A DNA stretch of 32,024 bases from a virus. Numbering within the stretch: position 1 is the stretch's first letter; each line of letters opens with the position of its first letter. Below, piece after piece: positions 31,801-32,024 of the stretch. Where the stretch lies: the IMG/VR virus record IMGVR_UViG_3300010354_000341, positions 1 through 32,024 of that record; one strand, written 5' to 3'. A program made the position numbers and the translations under genes. The notes beneath the pieces are model-generated. The model saw only the letters and a program-made list of their open reading frames with translations, did not search any database and was not told the DNA's origin.

Positions 31801-32024
31801 CAACACCTATCTGGTATTTACCAGTTCTATGCTTAAATGCCGGGAACTCTACAGACGTCGAGAGATATGCGCTTCCCGTGGAAGAAAGATTGACAAATCC
31901 CGAACCATTGGCGTTAAGGTGAGATCCAGTTCCGGACCCAGGAGCACCTGCTCCTATTCCGGGCAATGTCAAATTTATGCTGTGGACTAACGTATTGTTT
32001 ACATACAGTCTTAACTCGCCTGCA
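28862..32024 (-). CDS. Large virion/adhesin protein with internal duplication, 5' end outside window
   Basis: The frame is open to the right edge. Bases 32024-31973 read ...AGELRLYVNNTLVHSINL in frame, so the start is upstream of the window and the visible part is 1053 codons. It contains two long homologous halves offset by about 557 residues. Paired landmarks are ELRLYVNNTLVHSI / ILRLEVNGSVVHSV, RRGWNYARVIHVV / RNGWNYLRVVHSV, TNYVEWIND / TNYVEWINE, and IPGKTGWMDVA / LPGKTSYMDLA. Each half is beta-rich, Ser/Asn/Gly-rich and ends with a W-T-G-x-(V/L) segment. This suggests a fibre or baseplate-associated adhesin, but I do not recognise a named family. The stop lies one base before the next gene's ATG. 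Neighbours are all tail or fibre proteins. Confidence 0.85.
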   Translation of the reverse strand, partial: AGELRLYVNNTLVHSINLTLPGIGAGAPGSGTGSHLNANGSGFVNLSSTGSAYLSTSVEFPAFKHRTGKYQIGVADQRRGWNYARVIHVVGSAQYQTNYVEWINDDDSTTLQASGGSLSFTGTGSTKLSGVEYYNAGNLSYAVKVYNAYKYVYDLSTITLTATNTSNAAANLSYSFPSQSRSGIDIAAGEDHTKIINVSSQSSLSADYFLNGGIEVGVNVTHPLKASIVNGGRYSVSQILLYKLTNTSTNLLETFRAENYRIKAGSYDTQSSVSDASNVWDSSVHMLSTSGYADGLQFYNQLLVSPKNTVNGGNFLGMSNGPSGNPNYSTITGTRTFYRKFQNTSGANQYDLSISLNGSSTIVQSSTSLNASRIKISVKIPGKTGWMDVALPYVFGASYGDGAGLHTSNGVLTFNPTLNATNYLNLGNLSIDSNEYIVVKIEADATWTGNVSLMSVTFGAGTGTLTPVPDLYNIDSDNLGSTAVLSFGSTKSITGYSNPDTSAGFPATGLNESYGAATSGNNLRRGIFTSVPTMEGDLNEAVVSPGRDYVDNAFSDGNIGILRLEVNGSVVHSVDLSSYSGAGSPGAGTGTSLNGNGSGFISVSTWSPGMFDNGVPRYSEIQRTGRYRVVPAEQRNGWNYLRVVHSVDAVDRVTNYVEWINEVDSTSMSSSENSLSIFGDDSFSYVSGVKYFNSPSGSIHTKISNIYRNVYSNSASAISFTSLTNASAAKIVQSGPGITSAKTTNSSAASLQILNTNTDSQNEDIEVEGTINFTLSKSLPGSRTTSYGCGGAMTFVHPFKTPITTPVQSTTKLLVWTPSNAGSNENTECYFTGESYRIIDTTYASQSVVVAGYNAWNSAVSMNDVANYPAYSTGLLIYDRFLMAPKYGGENGDFRNHKEGGSIESPAGNVDYSSLVNSNRSYLRYFRNNTTDDRPSIKVTLYGDATIVAKNGPNSGILGANKNVYVHISLPGKTSYMDLARPSAGSGNWAEDSGCLSGDLTSSVTAAGATNTCTFNGVTVDGTVSPSAQRIVVRIMAHKDWTGYLERISISWS
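28865..30343 (-). repeat. Internal duplication of the large adhesin, copy B
   Basis: Codes the C-terminal half, from GILRLEVNGSVVHSVDLS to the end. It aligns with copy A over most of its length, including the GYRV/GKYQI-like turn, WNY, YVEWIN, a HPxK block and the PGKT block. Confidence 0.8.
30647..32024 (-). repeat. Internal duplication of the large adhesin, copy A (starts outside window)
   Basis: Codes the visible N-terminal half, from GELRLYVNNTLVHSINLTLP to about WTGNVSLMSVTFG. The linker 30344-30646 between the copies (DLYNIDSDNLGS to YVDNAFSDGN) probably belongs to the repeat unit. If so, its partner would lie just right of the window. Confidence 0.78.

Noticed and set aside
31970-31972. 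Start of the large adhesin at 31972
   Set aside because: The codon is TTG inside an open frame that continues to the edge and aligns with the internal duplication, so it is an internal Leu.

Overview
This window is a late (virion structure) region of a contractile-tailed bacteriophage of the T4 superfamily. The diagnostic genes are a tandem pair of gp18-type tail sheath proteins plus proteins resembling the T4 neck and tail-completion proteins gp13, gp14 and gp15. They are followed by about 18 kb of adhesin/fibre genes built from repeat modules that I associate with aquatic T4-like phages. No tRNA, rRNA, integrase, transposase, CRISPR array or host housekeeping gene is visible. The host cannot be named from the sequence. 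Lineage assignments rest on recognising protein motifs by eye, not on a search.

Layout in transcription order for the minus strand, right to left. (i) 32024-20736, fibre/adhesin block: a large protein with an internal duplication of about 490 residues, running off the right edge; a protein ending in two tandem 71-72-residue repeats; a 514-residue structural protein; a helical, charged 208-residue protein; a 1051-residue repeat-built fibre; two small fibre-accessory proteins; and a short fibre. (ii) 20662-14228: a 1797-residue giant repeat fibre and a 334-residue fibre. The fibres share N-terminal, repeat and C-terminal modules in different combinations, which points to module shuffling. (iii) 12043-14236, plus strand: an island of reversed orientation with two LamG-like lectin-fold proteins and a patatin/PNPLA-type phospholipase that keeps the Ser-Asp dyad motifs. 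(iv) 11870-1, minus strand: four small virion-type genes, then gp13-like neck, a two-TM mini-protein, gp14-like neck, gp15-like sheath terminator, sheath A, sheath B and a partial downstream gene. Genes within the blocks are packed with gaps of 1-20 bases or 4-base overlaps, as in a co-transcribed late operon.

The wider gaps are not empty. Most hold inverted repeats just upstream of the next start codon. The best is a perfect 17-bp stem at 25994-26046. It buries the Shine-Dalgarno of the 208-residue gene, and its loop contains a TATAAT hexamer. This resembles the T4 arrangement in which read-through mRNA hides the ribosome site and mRNA started inside the hairpin exposes it. One exact T4-type late promoter core (TATAAATA, minus strand, 21680-21687) and two CTAAATA variants fit late transcription.

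Most worth following up: the phospholipase/LamG island, the two full-length sheath genes of about 1000 residues (T4 gp18 is about 660), the modular fibre family, and the hairpin with an internal promoter.
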